From UBA11710 sp049287025 (GTDB taxonomy: Bacteria; Patescibacteriota; Patescibacteriia; Magasanikbacterales; UBA922): 64,000 bases of DNA. Positions 25,209-33,608 of the stretch are shown piece by piece. How positions within the stretch are numbered: the stretch's first letter is position 1; each line of letters starts with the position of its first letter. The position numbers were made by a program, and so were the translations under genes. The stretch is from contig JBAQFA010000022.1 in assembly GCA_049287025.1 (NCBI GenBank), positions 1 to 64,000 on the forward strand, in the 5' to 3' direction. The notes under the pieces were generated by a model. It did no database searches and was not told the origin of the DNA. It was given only the letters and a program-made list of their open reading frames with translations.

Positions 25209-25748
25209 CTACTCGGCCATGAGCGTGTTGAAGTTCGCCCGGAGCTCCTTCAGACGAGCTCGGCCATCGGTCGTCGTGACCAAGTCGACATCGAGATCGT
25301 TGAGCAGGTCTCTCCCGTCCTTGAGGAGCCCTTCGAGCTTCTCAATCTGGCCGAACCTCGTGTTCTCCAGGATAGCGAAGACCTGGTCGTTGTTGTTCGG
25401 GTTGTCAGCCCGAACGCGTGCCCAGTCCTTCATGGCCTCCTTGACGTGGTAGGTGAGCGACTGGTAGGAGTCGTCGTAGACTCCACCGCGCAGAAGCTTG
25501 CCCATCCTGTACTGGAACTCGCCCGCTCGGTCCGCGAGCTGGGGCTTGGCCCAGTCGTCGACGACCTTGTTGGCGAGTTCCTGGTAGCCGAGGTTAATGA
25601 AGGTCTTGGTCTCGCGGACCATGGCCTTGCGGTCGGCCTTGAGTTCCAACATCTTGCTGAAGATCGGGATGAAGATGATGGCCGCGAGGATGAGAACCCC
25701 CGCGCCGATCGCCAGATTGGCGACCCAGTTGTTCGGTCTGGAGCCCAT
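25209..25748 (-). CDS. GC-rich membrane-anchored orphan protein, 179 residues
   Basis: Not recognised. One N-terminal membrane segment (VANLAIGAGVLILAAIIFI, about residues 9-28) with a positively charged soluble part after it. The remainder is helical and rich in Asp/Arg/Leu (EKLEGLLKDGRDLLNDLD), likely a coiled or bundled domain. GGGAGG lies about seven bases before ATG. The DNA is strikingly GC-rich with C/G third positions against the AT-rich surroundings. A promoter sits about 160 bases upstream, leaving a long GC-rich leader. The opposite strand has a long open frame, a side effect of GC-rich codon use. Confidence 0.75.
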   Translation of the reverse strand: MGSRPNNWVANLAIGAGVLILAAIIFIPIFSKMLELKADRKAMVRETKTFINLGYQELANKVVDDWAKPQLADRAGEFQYRMGKLLRGGVYDDSYQSLTYHVKEAMKDWARVRADNPNNNDQVFAILENTRFGQIEKLEGLLKDGRDLLNDLDVDLVTTTDGRARLKELRANFNTLMAE

Positions 25749-25906
25749 TGTGGCCTCCCTTCCCTTTTGTTAGCCGTTGGAGCGAGTGCTTGGTCCCTCC
25801 AAGCTTTTTATACCTTTCTTGAGTTGTGGTGATGTTGTAACGAACCCTTGGGGAGGCTCGTCAACATCGGGTTAAGATGTCACTTCGCACTCACACAAGA
25901 CAGGGG
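25749..25906 (-). other. Long leader of the GC-rich gene at 25209
   Basis: About 150 bases between promoter and ribosome site without a convincing short frame. It contains GCTTGG-AGGGA-CCAAGC, a tight hairpin near 25785-25805, and other GC-rich blocks that could fold. Possible 5' regulatory RNA. Confidence 0.35.
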
Positions 25907-25936
25907 ATTGTATCAAAAAAAAACCATAGATGTCAA
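25907..25936 (-). promoter_or_regulatory. Promoter of the GC-rich gene at 25209
   Basis: Minus strand TTGACA (25936-25931), 18 bp, TACAAT (25912-25907). Confidence 0.75.
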
Positions 25937-26024
25937 TGGGAGTGTTTTAAAGTTTTATAAAAATGGCTAAAATAAGCAAAAATCACCTGTGGTTAGGTGA
26001 TTAGGTGGTAAAGTGGTTGGGTGT

Positions 26025-26657
26025 TTATTTATTAATCACATTGTCCACCGCTGCCCAATCGCTTTCACCATCTTTTGGGACAAGAATAACAGCCTCATCG
26101 CCAGTTTTGCCTTTATAAAATGTAATAGAAGCAGTAATTACTTTGTAAGAACGTCCGTTGACTAAAACAGAGTATTGTTCACCATTAGACACAATTTCGC
26201 CAATCAGACTCTTTCTTTCAATTGGACCGATTTGTTTGAAAATAAATGAGCCGTTGTTGGTAATAGTTAATTTTAACATGTCACCTTCAACTAGTTTTGA
26301 TTTGCTCGCATAGTTTGGTGGAATAGAATATTCCTTACCATCAGCGCCAATCATTTTTTCGCCATTAAATACGCCTTCAATAATTCTTTCTCCAGTATTT
26401 AAGATATCAGTGTCAGGATTATTTTGTTTGTGGTCTTTGACTTGTTTGCCGTCCAGAATTCTTAGGATACTATCTAGTTGATCTTTTATTTGGTAGACTG
26501 TGGTTTTTAATTTTTGGACGTCAATATCATCATTATCAGTTTTATTTGTTTCTTCAATTGGTGGTAATTTTATATCTACGCCTGTATTTGTAGTTGTGTT
26601 ATCATCTTTAAAAAGATCATCAGCTTTACCATTTAAAATATCGTTGATAGAGTTCAT
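26025..26657 (-). CDS. Uncharacterised acidic protein with a beta-rich C-terminus, 210 residues
   Basis: Family not recognised. ATG at 26657 (MNSINDILNGKADDLF) is preferred; the upstream extension has no ribosome site and is compositionally different. Residues 10-80 are acidic and polar (disordered), then a short helical segment (LKTTVYQIKDQLDSILRIL), then about 120 residues of beta-type sequence with GVFNGEKMIGADGKEYSIP and KLVEGDMLKLTITNNGSFIFKQIGP. No signal peptide. It lies downstream of the TraD-like ATPase gene across a heptamer-repeat element and could belong to that locus. Confidence 0.65.
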   Translation of the reverse strand: MNSINDILNGKADDLFKDDNTTTNTGVDIKLPPIEETNKTDNDDIDVQKLKTTVYQIKDQLDSILRILDGKQVKDHKQNNPDTDILNTGERIIEGVFNGEKMIGADGKEYSIPPNYASKSKLVEGDMLKLTITNNGSFIFKQIGPIERKSLIGEIVSNGEQYSVLVNGRSYKVITASITFYKGKTGDEAVILVPKDGESDWAAVDNVINK

Positions 26658-26816
26658 ATAACATTGATTTCTCAGATTAATTTTTTGCTTTACAGCAAAA
26701 GATTTCACTGATTGTAATTTGATATTAATATTTGTTTTAGTTTTTATATCTTAACATTTTTGTATTTAAATGTCAGGTTTTTTTGGGGAGAGACAGTGGG
26801 AAATTTGTTGATAAGG

Positions 26817-26895
26817 TTAGAATATTGAATATAGAATGTAGAATATAGGTTTTATTTTTGACATACATATTCTACATTCTATATTCAATATTCTA
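26817..26895. repeat. Inverted repeat built of 7-nt units (family C)
   Basis: Left arm TAGAATA, TTGAATA, TAGAATG, TAGAATA from 26818 in exact 7-nt register; the right arm is the inverse. The stop codon of the ATPase gene at 26893 is inside it. Confidence 0.7.
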
Positions 26896-29469
26896 AAGAG
26901 ATGCTTCAATCATATCATCTTTACTCTCACTGGCTCCTTGATCAAGCTTGGTTCTTTCCATAATTTCGGCTTCTACAATTGATTTGTCCCGACCATATTT
27001 AAGACGAGATAATTCTTTGATAGCATTGGCTAGTTCACGATTACCTTTTAGTGGGGGATAGGTTTGCATATTAAAAGGTTTAGCTGCAGTATTATCAATA
27101 AGAAGTTTTGTGTAAGCAGTAAATTGTTCTACATTGATCAGGTCATAAGCCCCAAAAGTCGGAGCAAATTCTTTGGCCAATATTTCCGCATCTTCTGGTC
27201 CAATTCTAAAAGTGCAGATAGTACCAGCATTACCAAGGACCGCATCTTTGATAGCAGATTTGCCTTTGTCGTCCATGAGCTGTCCTAAATATTGGTGAGC
27301 AATAATTAAATCCAAACGATATTTACGCGCCTCTGATAAAATAGTAGAGATTGAGTCCGTCACAAAGTTTTGGAACTCATCAATATATAGATAAAAATCT
27401 TCACGTTGGTCTTCGGGTAGATCAGCTCGGCCCATGGCAGCCATTTGGAGTTTGGCTACGATTATCATACCCAAGAGTTTGGCATTGACTTCACCAGTTG
27501 TACCTTTGGCCAAATTTATGAGCAAGATTTTTTTCTTGTCCATGACTTCACGGAAACTAAAGCTAGAATGTTGTTGACCCATGATATTGCGCATCATTTC
27601 ATTGCCCACAAAGCGACCGACTTTGGAAATTAAATAACCTAACATTTCTGATTTGTGGAAGTCAGATGTTTTGGCCATTTCTTTTTCCCAAAAAGCGCGT
27701 ACCACTGGATCCTTTAGTCTTTTTAAATAGATTTTTACATAATCATCATCAGTAAACATGCGAGGAATATCAATAATTGTGCCTGGGTCAGTTAGGTCAG
27801 CCATAAGAGTGAGCATCACATTTCTCATGTTGTGTTCAAACATCGGACCAATCATTTCCGGTGGAAAGAGTTTGTAAAAAATTCCAATCATTTCTTGCAC
27901 AGCAAAATCTTTTTGATCTTCACTCTTGGCTTCTAACATGTTCAAACCGACTGGTCGTTCTAGATCAGAAGGGTTGAAAATAATAACATCATCAGCGCGT
28001 TCTTTTGGGATGTGTTCCAAAACATATTCCACAAAATCACCATGGGGATCAACCACACAGACACCCTTACCATTCTTAATATCTTGGATAGCTAAATTTT
28101 CAATAAACACTGACTTACCACCACCAGACTTGCCAATCACATACAAGTGGCGACGACGATCAGCGTCTTTCATAAAGACTTTTACATCAGTGCCACGGTA
28201 ATTAACATGACCTAGGAGTAAACCTGCTTTGGGTAAATTGGCTGGAGGTTGAGCTTTTCTGGCTGAAAGCCATTTGATATTTGGTGCTTCGGTAGAATGT
28301 AATGGCAAATGCCACATACTGGCCATTTCTTCAGTGTTTAAAACAGTTTTTCGTCTTTCATTGAATGAACGATATATAAAATCACTAATTAATAAACTTT
28401 GTTTGGTCGGTACCATTACCAAAAATTCATTACCATAACGATACAAGTTATATTGAGAAAAAGTATTGGATAAATTATCCAAATTCATTTTGGCCATTTC
28501 TGGATTGTCAGATGAACTAAGTAACCTAATACAAACATCTAATCCACCTTTGCTAAGTTTTTCTTCTATACCTTTTAGCATTTCTTCTTCCATGGCCGAC
28601 AACTGATATTTTTCGTGTTGCATCCCAGCATCTTTTTTCTCATAACTTTTTTTAAACTCTTTGAAAAATTTATGTATAAAACGTCCAAAAGAACTGCGAT
28701 GAGCAATACTTTCAAATTTTTCACCTTTTTTTACATCACGGACAATTTGGACACCTTTTCTTCGCCATCGGTGGTGAGATGGTCGAATTACATATTGAAT
28801 GGCTAGAGAAGAATTTTCTACATGAGATTTTGCCAAGACATTCAAGAGTGGTGACAGGGGGTCAGCCTCAGCTTTTTTGTAAGTTTTAAAAGGAAAAATA
28901 TCTTTTCTTTTGTTATCCAGATAAGCTCCAACAATGGTACTTTTTTCTGTAAAAATATTATAATCAATCATTTCTTCTATTTCGGCATAGGGGTACTGAG
29001 CATGGATTTGTTGCTCAACAAATTGTTGCATCTTTTTTGGTACAGCCAAATAAAAAGAAATTAAATTGTTATGAGCAATAATTTCAAAAGCAAAATGGTC
29101 ATTACGACCGCGGAGCCAATGCATAAAGCCATGTTGAGGATGGAGACCAGCGATGGTGGCAAAGATAGTTTCCGTGAGACCAATTTCTTCTCGCACTTGC
29201 TCTAGTCGATCTTCAGAAGAAGAATTTTGCGTGGCGCCTTCAGATTTTTTTTCTTTTGGTACTAGGATTTGCAAGACTACCCGATGAAAAGCTTTACTTT
29301 GTCTGTGTTTGGAACGAACAAAAGCGCGCAATATAAAAATTCCACCAACTATTATCAAGACTACAATCGCTCCCATTGTAAGAGTAAAAAAAACTGGGTC
29401 ATCAAGCAAACCAGTTGAACCGGGAAAATTTTCATTTGTGGACAGAGAAAATTGAAATAAGAAAAGCAT
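26893..29469 (-). CDS. TraD/VirB4-like membrane ATPase
   Basis: 858 residues. One membrane helix near residues 30-50 (TMGAIVVLIIVGGIFIL), a long middle region, then a DUF87/TraG-type ATPase: Walker A IGKSGGGKS near residue 445 followed by VVDPHGDFVEYVL, and Walker B LYIDEFQNFV near residue 694 followed by SEARKYRLDLIIAHQY. Such pumps drive DNA transfer or assembly of surface appendages in conjugation and type IV systems. No relaxase or other transfer gene is visible, so it may serve DNA uptake or pilus-like export. Three bases separate it from the upstream gene. Confidence 0.8.
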   Translation of the reverse strand: MLFLFQFSLSTNENFPGSTGLLDDPVFFTLTMGAIVVLIIVGGIFILRAFVRSKHRQSKAFHRVVLQILVPKEKKSEGATQNSSSEDRLEQVREEIGLTETIFATIAGLHPQHGFMHWLRGRNDHFAFEIIAHNNLISFYLAVPKKMQQFVEQQIHAQYPYAEIEEMIDYNIFTEKSTIVGAYLDNKRKDIFPFKTYKKAEADPLSPLLNVLAKSHVENSSLAIQYVIRPSHHRWRRKGVQIVRDVKKGEKFESIAHRSSFGRFIHKFFKEFKKSYEKKDAGMQHEKYQLSAMEEEMLKGIEEKLSKGGLDVCIRLLSSSDNPEMAKMNLDNLSNTFSQYNLYRYGNEFLVMVPTKQSLLISDFIYRSFNERRKTVLNTEEMASMWHLPLHSTEAPNIKWLSARKAQPPANLPKAGLLLGHVNYRGTDVKVFMKDADRRRHLYVIGKSGGGKSVFIENLAIQDIKNGKGVCVVDPHGDFVEYVLEHIPKERADDVIIFNPSDLERPVGLNMLEAKSEDQKDFAVQEMIGIFYKLFPPEMIGPMFEHNMRNVMLTLMADLTDPGTIIDIPRMFTDDDYVKIYLKRLKDPVVRAFWEKEMAKTSDFHKSEMLGYLISKVGRFVGNEMMRNIMGQQHSSFSFREVMDKKKILLINLAKGTTGEVNAKLLGMIIVAKLQMAAMGRADLPEDQREDFYLYIDEFQNFVTDSISTILSEARKYRLDLIIAHQYLGQLMDDKGKSAIKDAVLGNAGTICTFRIGPEDAEILAKEFAPTFGAYDLINVEQFTAYTKLLIDNTAAKPFNMQTYPPLKGNRELANAIKELSRLKYGRDKSIVEAEIMERTKLDQGASESKDDMIEASL

Positions 29470-29472
29470 AGT

Positions 29473-30072
29473 TTATTGTTTGTGTTTTTCTATTTCATGC
29501 ATATTAATGATTTTGTCAGTTTTTATTTTGGCTTCTTGTTCTAGAAAAAAGCGATTTATACCTGGGAGCATTTTTAACCATTCCAAAAGTAATCTAAAAA
29601 TTGTTTTTACTTTGACATGAGCTTGTTTAACCATATTTCTAATTTCCCAAGCCACTTCCTCACCTTTGATTTTAAATTCTTGTTTTTGGATAGGAGTGAG
29701 TTCTTTGTAAGCATCACCTAGACCTTCTTCCATGATTTTTTCAATTTGTACAGTAATATCATCTTTTACCTGGGGGATTTGGGTCGGTTTCTTTTTGGTT
29801 GATTTTAATTTTCCTTTTAGATTATTAATAGTTTCTTCTAAAAAATTTTCATTATTTTCTGGAACAGACTTTGGCATTTCGGCGGTACTCTCAATTACAC
29901 CTTCGGGTAGAGATGTGTGTGATTCTGTTTTGGAACTTTCTGTAGTAGGGCGTTGTTCTGGTGGTGGTGTTATTTGTCTTTCATTATGATTTTGAACCGG
30001 AGCTTGTATAATGTTTTGTTCCAGGTTCAAGCTATCATCTTCTTTTTTGTATTGGTTTTGGCCAGAAGGCAT
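29473..30072 (-). CDS. Uncharacterised partner of the TraD-like ATPase, 199 residues
   Basis: ATG at 30072 (MPSGQNQYKKEDD) chosen as a plausible cytosolic start. The first 110 residues are Gln/Pro/Glu-rich and likely disordered. The C-terminal 90 residues are helical (EKIMEEGLGDAYKELTPIQK, EEVAWEIRNMVKQAHVKVK) and end in a hydrophobic-basic stretch FRLLLEWLKMLPGINRFFLEQ that may be membrane-associated. It is directly upstream of, and presumably co-translated with, the ATPase. Family not recognised. Confidence 0.6.
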   Translation of the reverse strand: MPSGQNQYKKEDDSLNLEQNIIQAPVQNHNERQITPPPEQRPTTESSKTESHTSLPEGVIESTAEMPKSVPENNENFLEETINNLKGKLKSTKKKPTQIPQVKDDITVQIEKIMEEGLGDAYKELTPIQKQEFKIKGEEVAWEIRNMVKQAHVKVKTIFRLLLEWLKMLPGINRFFLEQEAKIKTDKIINMHEIEKHKQ

Positions 30073-30237
30073 ATTTTTATAGCATAAAACTTGAACCAAA
30101 AATTTAAAAGCGCTTGTTGATTCAAGAGTTATTTTTTATCTTTATATATATTATACCAAATAATCGCTTTTTTTACTATTATTTTATGTTAATTGTTGAT
30201 AAGTTTTGTCTAATAAATATTTTTAGATATTTGTACA

Positions 30238-30266
30238 TTGACAAAACATATAAAAATGTGTATACT
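30238..30266 (+). promoter_or_regulatory. Consensus promoter of the GC-rich gene at 30294
   Basis: TTGACA (30238-30243), 17 bp, TATACT (30261-30266). Confidence 0.8.
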
Positions 30267-30293
30267 TTTTTTAACAACTGACTGGAGGCGACC

Positions 30294-30515
30294 ATGAGTC
30301 GCTCGACATTTGCTAGGAGGATGCGCGAAGTGGCGAGGGCCTCTGGCCTTCGTCGTGGTGCTATCCGTCAGCAGGTAGTGGTATTCACCCCTAACGGCCA
30401 GTACGTGGGCCGAATCAAGCGGGTGGAGGGATACCAGGTGGTGATTGCTTCTAGGTCGTTGATCGAGCGCAAGATCCGCGGATCTCGGATTCGCAAGATC
30501 ACGCTCGTCGGCTAG
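30294..30515 (+). CDS. GC-rich small basic orphan protein, 73 residues
   Basis: Not recognised. GGAGG lies seven bases before ATG and a consensus promoter 28 bases upstream. The protein is very basic (many Arg) with a beta-type core QQVVVFTPNGQYVGRIKRV and the tail GSRIRKITLVG, so nucleic-acid or membrane-surface binding is plausible. Of the 60 bases from 30301, 38 are G or C, whereas the thiamine kinase stretch 30841-30900 has only 11 of 60, showing how sharply this gene differs. Monocistronic, ended by a GC-rich trailer and terminator. Confidence 0.75.
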   Translation: MSRSTFARRMREVARASGLRRGAIRQQVVVFTPNGQYVGRIKRVEGYQVVIASRSLIERKIRGSRIRKITLVG

Positions 30516-30631
30516 GGCATTCGTGCTCAAGCCGACAAAAAAGGCACATTCAACAACCTACAAGGAGAACAAGGGGGGCCGACACAACAAGGAGGCCCAA
30601 AAAAGATTATCATGTTTGGTAGTCTTTTTTG
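30516..30631 (+). terminator. Trailer and terminator of the 30294 gene
   Basis: The GC-rich trailer contains AAGGAGAACAAGG and a GGGCC / GGCCC stem (about 30576-30599), then stem AAAAGATTA / TAGTCTTTT (30602-30628) with a T-run. Confidence 0.65.
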
Positions 30632-30648
30632 TTTTTATATTCAATATT

Positions 30649-30677
30649 TTGCTTTACATCTGAGTTTGTGTTAAAAT
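30649..30677 (+). promoter_or_regulatory. Promoter of the thiamine operon
   Basis: TTGCTT (30649-30654), 17 bp, TAAAAT (30672-30677), just upstream of the riboswitch. Confidence 0.6.
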
Positions 30678-30683
30678 GATCTT

Positions 30684-30772
30684 TGTTAGGAGCGCTTCCG
30701 TTCAATACGGGGGCTGAGAAGTATCCTTATAACTTGATCTAGGTAATGCTAGCGCAAGGAAACAGAAACACT
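30684..30772 (+). promoter_or_regulatory. TPP riboswitch (THI element) aptamer
   Basis: Conserved core words GGGCTGAGAA, then AACTTGATCT, AGGTAATGCTAGCG and AAGGAAAC, in the THI-box order. It lies 5' of thiamine pyrophosphokinase and a symporter, matching the family's usual targets. Confidence 0.9.
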
Positions 30773-30832
30773 AATTTTGTTCACTAATCTTCACTAATAG
30801 TGTTTGTTGTTTCCTTGTTAGGAAATTTTTTT
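30755..30832 (+). terminator. Riboswitch expression platform: terminator and antiterminator
   Basis: Terminator TTTCCT (30810-30815) / AGGAAA (30820-30825) with a T-run ends seven bases before the ATG. The aptamer 3' strand 30755-30773 is complementary over nearly its whole length to 30798-30817, which includes the terminator's 5' strand. TPP binding would keep the aptamer strand busy and allow termination; without TPP the long antiterminator wins. Confidence 0.8.
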
Positions 30833-30838
30833 GTTTTT

Positions 30839-31471
30839 ATGAAAATTTTGATAATTGCCAATGGAGAAATTAAAAATTATGGATTTTATACATATTTAAT
30901 TAGTCAGTCTGCTTTAGTTATTTGTGCTGATGGGGGAGCGAATCATTGTCCTGGTTTAGACGTGGTGCCAGATTATGTAATTGGGGATTTTGATTCGGTT
31001 TCTAAAGATTTGTTGGAAGAATTAAAAAATAATCATAAAACAAAAGTTATTTATGATCCAGATCAGGACAAAACTGATTTGGAATTGGCAATTAAACTTG
31101 CAGAATCATTTCAACCAGAAGAAATAAATATTATTGGGGCGATTGGTGATAGAATGGATCATACTTTAGCAAATATAATTTGTCTGGATCAAGTAAATAG
31201 AAAAATTAAAGCCAAAATTATAAATGAAAAAAATGAAATTGAATTGATAGAAGATATTTGTGAGATAGAAGGGGAGCGGGATGATATCGTGTCTATTATC
31301 CCATTAAATTTGGTGACAGGGCTCACTTATGAAGGATTGAAATATGGAGTAAAAAATAAACAAGTTGATTTGGGTTGGATTGGAGTGTGTAATCGTTTAG
31401 AAAATGATACAGCTAAAATTAAAATAAATAGTGGTAAAATTTTGGTTATTAAGATTTCAGATAACAAATAG
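30839..31471 (+). CDS. thiN: Thiamine pyrophosphokinase
   Basis: Converts thiamine to TPP with ATP. ATG at 30839 (MKILIIANGEIKN) follows the riboswitch terminator; an upstream GTG start would run through the terminator. Motifs: ICADGGANH near residue 33, PDYVIGDFDSV near residue 45, DPDQDKTDLELAI near residue 70 and IGAIGDRMDHTLANI. About 210 residues, normal for the family. Controlled by the TPP riboswitch and followed by a symporter, which suggests a salvage-only route; no thiamine biosynthesis gene is in the window. Confidence 0.93.
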   Translation: MKILIIANGEIKNYGFYTYLISQSALVICADGGANHCPGLDVVPDYVIGDFDSVSKDLLEELKNNHKTKVIYDPDQDKTDLELAIKLAESFQPEEINIIGAIGDRMDHTLANIICLDQVNRKIKAKIINEKNEIELIEDICEIEGERDDIVSIIPLNLVTGLTYEGLKYGVKNKQVDLGWIGVCNRLENDTAKIKINSGKILVIKISDNK

Positions 31472-31481
31472 CAGATAACAT

Positions 31482-31532
31482 TAAGCAGTAGACAAAATCT
31501 AAATGCTATCTGTTATCTGCATTCTGAGACTA
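31482..31532. repeat. Inverted repeat between thiN and the symporter
   Basis: TAGCAGATAACA and TGTTATCTGCATT pair across about 30 bases, made of near-heptameric words. Confidence 0.5.
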
Positions 31533-31564
31533 TTAAACAACACACAAATTAATTAATAATAATT

Positions 31565-32968
31565 ATGCTTAATATTTCATCTGTCGACTACTCAATAATC
31601 ATAATCTATTTTATTTCCCTACTCGCTATTGGCTATTTTATCAAGCACAAATTTATTGAGACTTCTGATTATTTCTTGGCGGGCAGAAGGTTAACCTTAC
31701 CAATTTTTGTGGCCACGCTTGTTAGCACTTGGTATGGTGGTACTATGGGAGTAGTGGAATTATCTTTCAATTATGGTTTGGTCAATTGGCTGACGCAGGG
31801 ATTTTTTTGGTATTTGAGTTATTTATTTTTTGCTTTTTTCTTGGCCAAAAAAGTCCGTCAATCAGAGCTTTTTACGGTACCTGATCAACTAGAAAAATTT
31901 TATGACAAACGGTCGCGTTTTTTGGGTGGAATTTTTAGTTTTCTCATGGTGACGCCAGCGCCTTATATTTTATCTTTGGGAATTATTTTTTCGTTATTTT
32001 TTGGTTGGCCAGTCTGGGCTGGAGCCTTGTTAAGTACTATTATTACGATTTTTTATACTTATCGTGGTGGTTTTCGAGCCGATGTCATTACTGATGTGAT
32101 TCAATTTTTTCTAATGTTTATTGGTATTGGTTTGCTAGTTCCTTTTGCTGTAGCAAAATTTGGGGGCTTAAGTTTTTTACAAGCCAATTTACCAGCCACG
32201 CATTTTAGTTTAACCGGGGAGTGGACCACACAAATGATTTTAGTTTGGGGATTTATTGCTTTTTGGACTTTGCTTGATCCGAGTTTTTATCAACGTTGTT
32301 ATGCTACCAAAAATGATAAAATCCCTAAGAAGGGAATATTAATTTCAATTTTATTTTGGATGGTGTTTGATTTTTTTACGACCACGATTGGTATGTATGC
32401 TCGGGCAGCGATGCCAGACCTAGATCCAGCCACAGCCTTACCCATGTTCGCGATCGCTGTTTTACCAAAAGTTTTTTTAGGATTATTTTTTACTGGTTTG
32501 ATCGCTTCTATTTTATCTACCGTAGATTCTTTTACTATGCTTGGGGCGATGAATCTCTCTCATGATTTATACAAGAAAATTTTTAAGCCAGATCTTAGTG
32601 GAGAAAGAGAAATAAAATTAACTCGTTACGGCATAATTTTTACGGCTGGAATTTCTTTAATCATTGCTATTTTTGCTAGATCAATTATTGGTATCTGGTA
32701 TACTATTGGAACAATTGGTATAAGTGCTATGTTAATTCCTCTATTGTTTGGTTTTTTTTACAAACGTAAACTCTGTGCCAGTGCTTCATTTTATTCTATG
32801 ATTTTTGGGTCACTTACTGCCATCGGCTGGCTAATTTATGGCTATGCCAATATGGTTGATGGTTGGGCTAGTTATTTATGGGGTATAGAGCCGATGTATC
32901 CCGGACTTATCGTATCACTGGTCGTTTATATTGGAATAACAATATTTCAAAATAAAAAATCTCTATAA
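31565..32968 (+). CDS. Sodium:solute symporter (SSS family), candidate thiamine importer
   Basis: 467 residues with about 12-13 hydrophobic membrane segments, beginning SIIIIYFISLLAIGYFI. SSS landmarks: SDYFLAGRRLTLPIF with the family G-R region, TWYGGTMGVVELSF near residue 55 and GLIASILSTVDSFTMLGAM near residue 320. SSS proteins import sugars, amino acids, vitamins and other small solutes with Na+. Placement in the TPP-riboswitch operon after thiN suggests thiamine or a precursor as substrate; this is inference. No clear Shine-Dalgarno. Confidence 0.85.
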   Translation: MLNISSVDYSIIIIYFISLLAIGYFIKHKFIETSDYFLAGRRLTLPIFVATLVSTWYGGTMGVVELSFNYGLVNWLTQGFFWYLSYLFFAFFLAKKVRQSELFTVPDQLEKFYDKRSRFLGGIFSFLMVTPAPYILSLGIIFSLFFGWPVWAGALLSTIITIFYTYRGGFRADVITDVIQFFLMFIGIGLLVPFAVAKFGGLSFLQANLPATHFSLTGEWTTQMILVWGFIAFWTLLDPSFYQRCYATKNDKIPKKGILISILFWMVFDFFTTTIGMYARAAMPDLDPATALPMFAIAVLPKVFLGLFFTGLIASILSTVDSFTMLGAMNLSHDLYKKIFKPDLSGEREIKLTRYGIIFTAGISLIIAIFARSIIGIWYTIGTIGISAMLIPLLFGFFYKRKLCASASFYSMIFGSLTAIGWLIYGYANMVDGWASYLWGIEPMYPGLIVSLVVYIGITIFQNKKSL

Positions 32969-32976
32969 AAACGAAC

Positions 32977-33008
32977 GACCCCCGACATGCAACTTGCACG
33001 CGGGGGTC
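32977..33008 (-). terminator. Terminator of the GC-rich gene at 33033
   Basis: GACCCCCG (32977-32984) / CGGGGGTC (33001-33008) with an inner TGCAA / TTGCA; T-run follows on the minus strand. Confidence 0.8.
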
Positions 33009-33032
33009 TGTTCTCTCGCCGGGGTGACGAGC

Positions 33033-33500
33033 TCAGCTGTAGAAGCCGAGCCTCTGCCACCAGTGGGGCGGGAAAACGACGTTCGGGTTGAACTTCTGGT
33101 CGGCATCGGTGGATGACACCTTTACCGGCTTGATCTGGACGTCCCTGTTCACGAAGAACTGGAACGTCACGAGGTCACGACCGATGTAGGTGGAAACCAC
33201 AGCTACCCCGTCCGATCCCGACTCTACGTAGCCGTAGTAGTCGAAGCCGGCACCAATCTTGGGGACTTCGAGGTAGAAGCCCACCAAGGTGGTGAAGGGT
33301 CGGCCGTCCTCGCTACGCAACACGATGTTGCGCATGCCAGGCGTCTCCTGACCGCCGTAGCTGAACTCGACCAGGTGATGGCTCGACTCCGCGAACTGGT
33401 TGAAGAAGTTGAACTTCTTCATCATTTCGCTGGCGAGGAACCAGCTGGTGGAGGCGAACAGGACGACCAGCAATGCAAGCAGAATCGTGAGCTTGTTCAA
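33033..33500 (-). CDS. GC-rich membrane-anchored orphan protein, 156 residues
   Basis: Not recognised. The start is taken as TTG at 33500: GGAGAG is five bases upstream, and the promoter (TTGACA at 33572) lies inside the longer frame, so earlier starts would be upstream of transcription. The result begins with NKLTILLALLVVLFASTSWFL, a textbook membrane anchor or signal. The rest is a beta-rich extracytoplasmic domain with aromatic residues (FDYYGYVESGSDG) and ends PPHWWQRLGFYS. GC-rich codon use contrasts with the symporter and lipoprotein genes around it. Monocistronic. Confidence 0.75.
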   Translation of the reverse strand: MNKLTILLALLVVLFASTSWFLASEMMKKFNFFNQFAESSHHLVEFSYGGQETPGMRNIVLRSEDGRPFTTLVGFYLEVPKIGAGFDYYGYVESGSDGVAVVSTYIGRDLVTFQFFVNRDVQIKPVKVSSTDADQKFNPNVVFPPHWWQRLGFYS

Positions 33501-33543
33501 TTGTCTCTCCAGATTTGGGTTGTTCTCAACTTCCGAACGATTC

Positions 33544-33572
33544 AATATAACATAAAAACAGACCTTTGTCAA
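33544..33572 (-). promoter_or_regulatory. Consensus promoter of the GC-rich gene at 33033
   Basis: Minus strand TTGACA (33572-33567), 17 bp, TATATT (33549-33544); places transcription start near 33537, about 37 bases before the TTG start. Confidence 0.8.
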
Positions 33573-33608
33573 GGTCTATTTAGTATAATTTAGCTAGATT
33601 TAGGCTTT

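Noticed and set aside
25146..25832. Long + strand frame opposite the GC-rich gene at 25209
   Set aside because: It lacks a ribosome site and promoter, while the minus strand has both plus a membrane anchor; long shadow frames are expected in GC-rich DNA.
30800..30838. Upstream start for thiamine pyrophosphokinase
   Set aside because: It would place the riboswitch terminator inside the coding region; the ATG at 30839 begins exactly on the conserved domain.
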